A stretch of 64,000 nucleotides of DNA from Ophiobolus disseminans. Taxonomy: Eukaryota > Ascomycota > Dothideomycetes > Pleosporales > Phaeosphaeriaceae. The translations under genes were made by a program, and so were the position numbers. Position 1 is the first letter of the stretch, and every line of letters begins with the position of its first letter. The notes below the pieces were generated by a model. That model was not told the DNA's origin. It did not search any database and worked only from the letters and a program-made list of their open reading frames with translations. The DNA lies in contig MU006247.1 of assembly GCA_010093685.1 (NCBI GenBank), positions 186,001-250,000 on the forward strand. Reading direction: 5' to 3'. Of the stretch, positions 60,779 through 64,000 are shown piece after piece.

Positions 60779-61359
60779 TGCCGACTGGGTTGACACGACC
60801 AATGGAGAGCTTATAATCGGCGAGTTTATCTTTTGACGGTAACAAAGCAAAGAACGTGCGAGAACACAATTTGGGAATGTTTGCCTGGTGCTTTTGTTCA
60901 TGATGCAGGTGGAACTTTGCTCCGTAGCTTCGGATGGTTGCATGGCGCCTGCATGGAAGCAGGTTGGCCACCGTAAGACAACTGGTATGGGAAACTACTG
61001 AGAGAACATCGTGTTAATCGGCGGATAGTTAGCAGCATAAGGCACCAGTCGCATCGCTGATAGTGGGTGCAGGATCACGTCGTTCAGCTATCACGATGAT
61101 GCAAAAAGGGAACAGCAACATCAAGGTACGCCGGGTTCGTCACAAATCATCTCACTTGAACATGTTGAACTTGAAGATAAGAGTCATGCCCTCCATTTGT
61201 AAGTCGTGAGTTCATACAACCACCATAATGCGCTGCTTCGTGCAAAGCAACATCGAAGCTGCGCTTCCACTGGTGCCGGTACCAGATCGAAAGACGTTGC
61301 TCCCAACGTTATTTAGGTCAACCAAGAGGGGCTAACACTGTCCAAGAGAGCCCACCATC
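60779..61359. other. Spacer between tandem copies 1 and 2
   Basis: About 580 bp without a further gene. It holds the presumed promoter of copy 1 and the 3' flank of copy 2. Confidence 0.4.
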
Positions 61360-62059
61360 TTAAACCTTGTTCTTGTTCCCGAAGAGCACGGGACGGAGAA
61401 GGGCCTTGATGAACGTGTCCTCCTTGGCCCGCTTCAGCGGGTACATGCGCGACGGGACGGTGTACTTGCGGAGCTTCTTAATGTTGGGGAAAATGATGAG
61501 ACGGAAGAGCTCTGGGTTGCGGCGATGGTCCAAGAAGTTGAAGATGTTGATGTTGACCTTCCGCAGCGCCTACTCGATAGTCAGCGCCCATGCATAAAGC
61601 ACGGCAGGTGAGACGCGACGTACCTTCTTGCACTGGGTTATGGACGGTGGCACAGGAGTAATCCCGCACTCCTTGCACATCTCTTGCCAGGCCTCGAGTT
61701 TCTTTGTGTTGGTGCCGAACTGGAGGTCGAACTCGGCATCAAAAGCATCAGGACAACGGGCCTTCTGCTCTTTCTTGGGCCAGGCTTCCTGAATGGCGAG
61801 GCGCTTGAAGTTGGCCAGGAAGGTGGCGTCGTAGTCCTGCTCGAAGCCTGCGAATTGGGCGAAGTAGACGTTGCCCGTGTCCAGGGAGCCGGCGTCGCTG
61901 GCGGACGGAGTGCCAACAGCACTTGAGGAAGTGGCCTGGGTAACTGCAGGCACGAGCGGCACGCCTCCACCTACAGCACGTTAGCAGCGCATTTCGGGAC
62001 CAGATGCATGCCCACGTACCGCTACCGCCATTGCCGCCGCGCTTACCATGACGAGCCAT
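61360..62059 (-). CDS. Tandem family copy 2, uncharacterised fungal protein
   Basis: Three exons, complement(join(61360..61569, 61624..61970, 62020..62059)), 198 residues, introns of 54 and 49 nt. After a short Gly-rich start (MARHGKRGGNGGSGGG) the domain reads VYFAQFAGFEQDYDATFLAN and FKRLAIQEAWPKKEQKA. LEAWQEMCKECGITPVPPSI and QCKK then lead across the splice to ALRKVNINIFNFLDHRRNPE. It ends YPLKRAKEDTFIKALLRPVL. I recognise the pattern (F..FPxFxxDxxAxFxxEFxRLAxxxGW...W..LC...GI.PxPxSixxCkk.l...hVNifdlvD...YxxxxxxxPxxxAKxxxxxkxLLr) from many uncharacterised asco- and basidiomycete proteins, often present in many copies. No catalytic motif is visible, and the function is unknown. Confidence 0.78.
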
Positions 62060-62580
62060 GTCTTGAGGATGTAGAAAGGGTATCGGGTTGCGCGAGTGAG
62101 ACACCTGTTCGAGGTATTGGGTTGAATCCGCTGGCAGTTGTGTGCTTCCGCGGATCGCAAGAGACGGGGTACGTGTATGAGCGCTTATCATGACGCAGGA
62201 CCGGTGCCAGGCTACACCTAACCGTAAACAGCATCGTGAGTGTGAAAAGTATGAAGTGCTTCGTCACCTGATATTCTAGCTGCCTCATGACCATCCATCG
62301 AGAATGTTCCAGATGCGCCTAACGTTATTTTCACCCTCGAACACGATCCCATAGGCCGGAGTTTTCCTTGAAGATGTAACATCGGAGGGCTAGATCTGTC
62401 AGTATGCGAAAGAACCGACAGTCATCAACGAATTTTGTCATAGTTGTTGGGACGTAGAGTTCGAACTCATATATTCACATCTACCTAGGTAGCTATATCA
62501 TACCGTGAATGTATACGCTCTACCCATGTTGTTCAAGTATCGCTAACACGTCAAGATGTCGCCTCCTGCTCAGCAGGTGA
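62060..62580. other. Spacer between tandem copies 2 and 3
   Basis: About 520 bp with no gene. It contains the promoter of copy 2 and an A/T-rich 3' flank of copy 3 (acctaggtagctatatcata near 62485). Confidence 0.4.
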
Positions 62581-63829
62581 TCACATCTTCTTCAGCAACA
62601 CCTTGATGAAGCCGTCTTGTTTCGCACACTCCCGCGGAAACGTCCGGCCTTTGCTGGTGTACTTGGAGAACTCGCTGCAGGTCTTGAAGCGGCGGACCTC
62701 GGTGTTTGGATTCCGACGATGGTCGATGAGGTTGTGGAGGTTGACCATGACCGGACGAAGAGCCTATGTGTGTGTTGTTAGTCATGTTCAGTGCTGGTTC
62801 ATCTGGGGGTTGCAGATATTTATGTACCTTCCGACACTTCGTAATTGAAGTAGGGGCGTTCTTGATGCCCACGTCCGCACACAGCTGTTGCCAACGATCG
62901 AGCTTATCCAGGCACATTCCATAGTGGAACGCAACCTCCGCATTGAGCGCCTCAACACGATGCTTTTTCTGGTCTTTGGCGTTCCAGCCACGCAACTTGG
63001 CTAAGCGCCGAAACTCTGCGTTGAAGGTCGCAGTCGCGACTGGGACGAAGTCTGGGAATTGGAGCCAGAATTTGCTCACTACTGCCACAGGTGCCTCGTC
63101 GTTTTCATCCTCTTCTGGCCGGATTAGGCAGTCGATGCGACGGCGAGTTCGAATGTTGAAGCCATCTGATGGAATTAGAGACGACAAGGCCGCATCTAGC
63201 CCTGGGAAGCGAGCGAGCAGGGGTTGACGCTCGATTGTTGGAGGATCTGGCTTGTAAGTCTGGCCCTCTGGAATTGGCACGAGAGATAGAGGCGCTCGAT
63301 GCTTCACGGTCGGAAGAGCGGCTTCGGGAACATTTGCCTCTGGGGTTGGAACGAGATCTAGGAGCTGACGAGTAGGAGTAGACTCGGATGTATCAGAGAC
63401 TTGCGCAGAAGATTCAGCCTGCTCAACGATAGCAGCATCATCGGCTACTTCGGTCGTCAACAAGCCGTTCGAGTCGAGCGAGTGTACGCTCGGAGCGCTG
63501 GACACGATCGAGTACGAGGACATATCCGATTCGGTTGAAAAGCGGCGCATCCGGCCCACGAGGTCGGGCTCCTGTACGTCCTCGAGCGGAACATGGGTCA
63601 GCTCGGCAATCTGCTGCGCGGCGGTGAGCAGATCTTGGGTCAACTCGGCGATGTCCTGCTCTGCGCTTGGCTTCTCGGTCGAGACGCAAACAGCTTCAAT
63701 AACTTCACCGAGGACGTCCTCCACCACCTTTGCAAAGTCGGCCGTCTGCATCTCCTCACGGTCGAGGGGGCATGGATCAACCGCGTCCATGTCGAAATTT
63801 GCGGTAGGGGATGTGCTGTAGTCGCTCAT
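62581..63829 (-). CDS. Tandem family copy 3, with long disordered N-terminus
   Basis: Two exons, complement(join(62581..62763, 62828..63829)), 394 residues; an in-frame ATG at 63880 would add 17. The first 230 residues are acidic, Ser/Pro/Glu-rich and likely disordered (ESSAQVSDTSESTPTRQLLD). The shared domain begins FWLQFPDFVPVATATFNAEF and continues RRLAKLRGWNAKDQKKHRVE, LDRWQQLCADVGIKNAPTSI and TKCRKALRPVMVNLHNLIDH across the splice, ending PRECAKQDGFIKVLLKKM. The intron position (after KCRK/QCKK) is the same as in copy 2, showing common descent. The N-terminal extension is absent from copies 1 and 2. The function is unknown. Confidence 0.78.
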
Positions 63830-64000
63830 GATTGTGGCTTTCGGCTTTCGGATCTGGATGCGGTCAATGAATAGTTCCACGTGATGGTTACACAGGAATG
63901 TTAAGTGCTTACGAGAGAATTTGTAGGGAGATTCCGGATCCGTGGTACTGGTACAAGCGGGCGCAGGCTTGTATGTTGGTTGAAGGTTTCTGTGTGGAGA
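63830..64000. other. Right edge, promoter side of tandem copy 3
   Basis: The last 170 bases contain no coding sequence that I can support. They probably hold the leader and promoter of copy 3, which is transcribed leftward. Confidence 0.4.

Overview
The window is nuclear DNA of a filamentous ascomycete (Pezizomycotina), most likely a dothideomycete. The evidence is dense genes on both strands, introns of about 43-126 nt with GTRNGT donors, an intron-containing tRNA-Phe, and fungal hallmark families: Rds1-type ferritin-like protein, Ish1/Msc1 protein, Zrg17, Mgm101, DPR-type dehydrin, a group of hybrid histidine kinase and a Gal80-like protein. The genus cannot be fixed from sequence alone. 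Exon joins below were built by hand from splice signals and checked for reading-frame continuity, not by alignment.

Layout. 0.5-3.1 kb: a secreted Rds1-like protein and a UPF0303/HbpS-like protein. 3.2-7 kb: a decayed, repeat-bearing stretch with broken coding fragments and terminal-inverted-repeat elements. 7.2-8.4 kb: a Gal80-like oxidoreductase. 9.4-10.7 kb: a broken gene. 11.4-23.4 kb: a conserved housekeeping block (Ish1 protein ending in KDEL, mitochondrial protein, RBR ubiquitin ligase, Zrg17, two-pass membrane protein, 2EXR-type protein, tRNA-Phe, cyclin). 23.7-32.7 kb: an accessory region holding three copies of an unrecognised Cys-motif family (one broken by two in-frame TAG codons), a large six-exon surface protein and a carboxylesterase remnant. 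32.9-34.8 kb: a dehydrin-like protein with ten near-identical repeats that fit the EF-hand calcium-loop consensus. 36.3-39.4 kb: hybrid histidine kinase. 40.2-42.5 kb: ferric reductase. 42.7-46.4 kb: a single-pass membrane protein and a CorA-like transporter. 47-53.5 kb: REEP/HVA22 protein, Mgm101, cytochrome P450 and a short-chain dehydrogenase. 53.8-59.4 kb: coiled-coil genes (one broken or recoded), a Ser-rich secreted protein and an alpha/beta hydrolase. 60.4-63.8 kb: three tandem paralogs of an uncharacterised fungal family, the first with an internal deletion.

How the genes work together. No operon-like logic applies and no biosynthetic cluster core (PKS, NRPS, terpene synthase) is present. 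The themes that recur are stress and wall functions (Rds1, Ish1, dehydrin, histidine kinase, secreted proteins) and metal handling (Zrg17, ferric reductase, CorA). The most interesting accessory features are the Cys-motif family, the EF-hand-like dehydrin repeats, two small inverted-repeat element families, and genes carrying in-frame stop codons inside otherwise continuous coding sequence.
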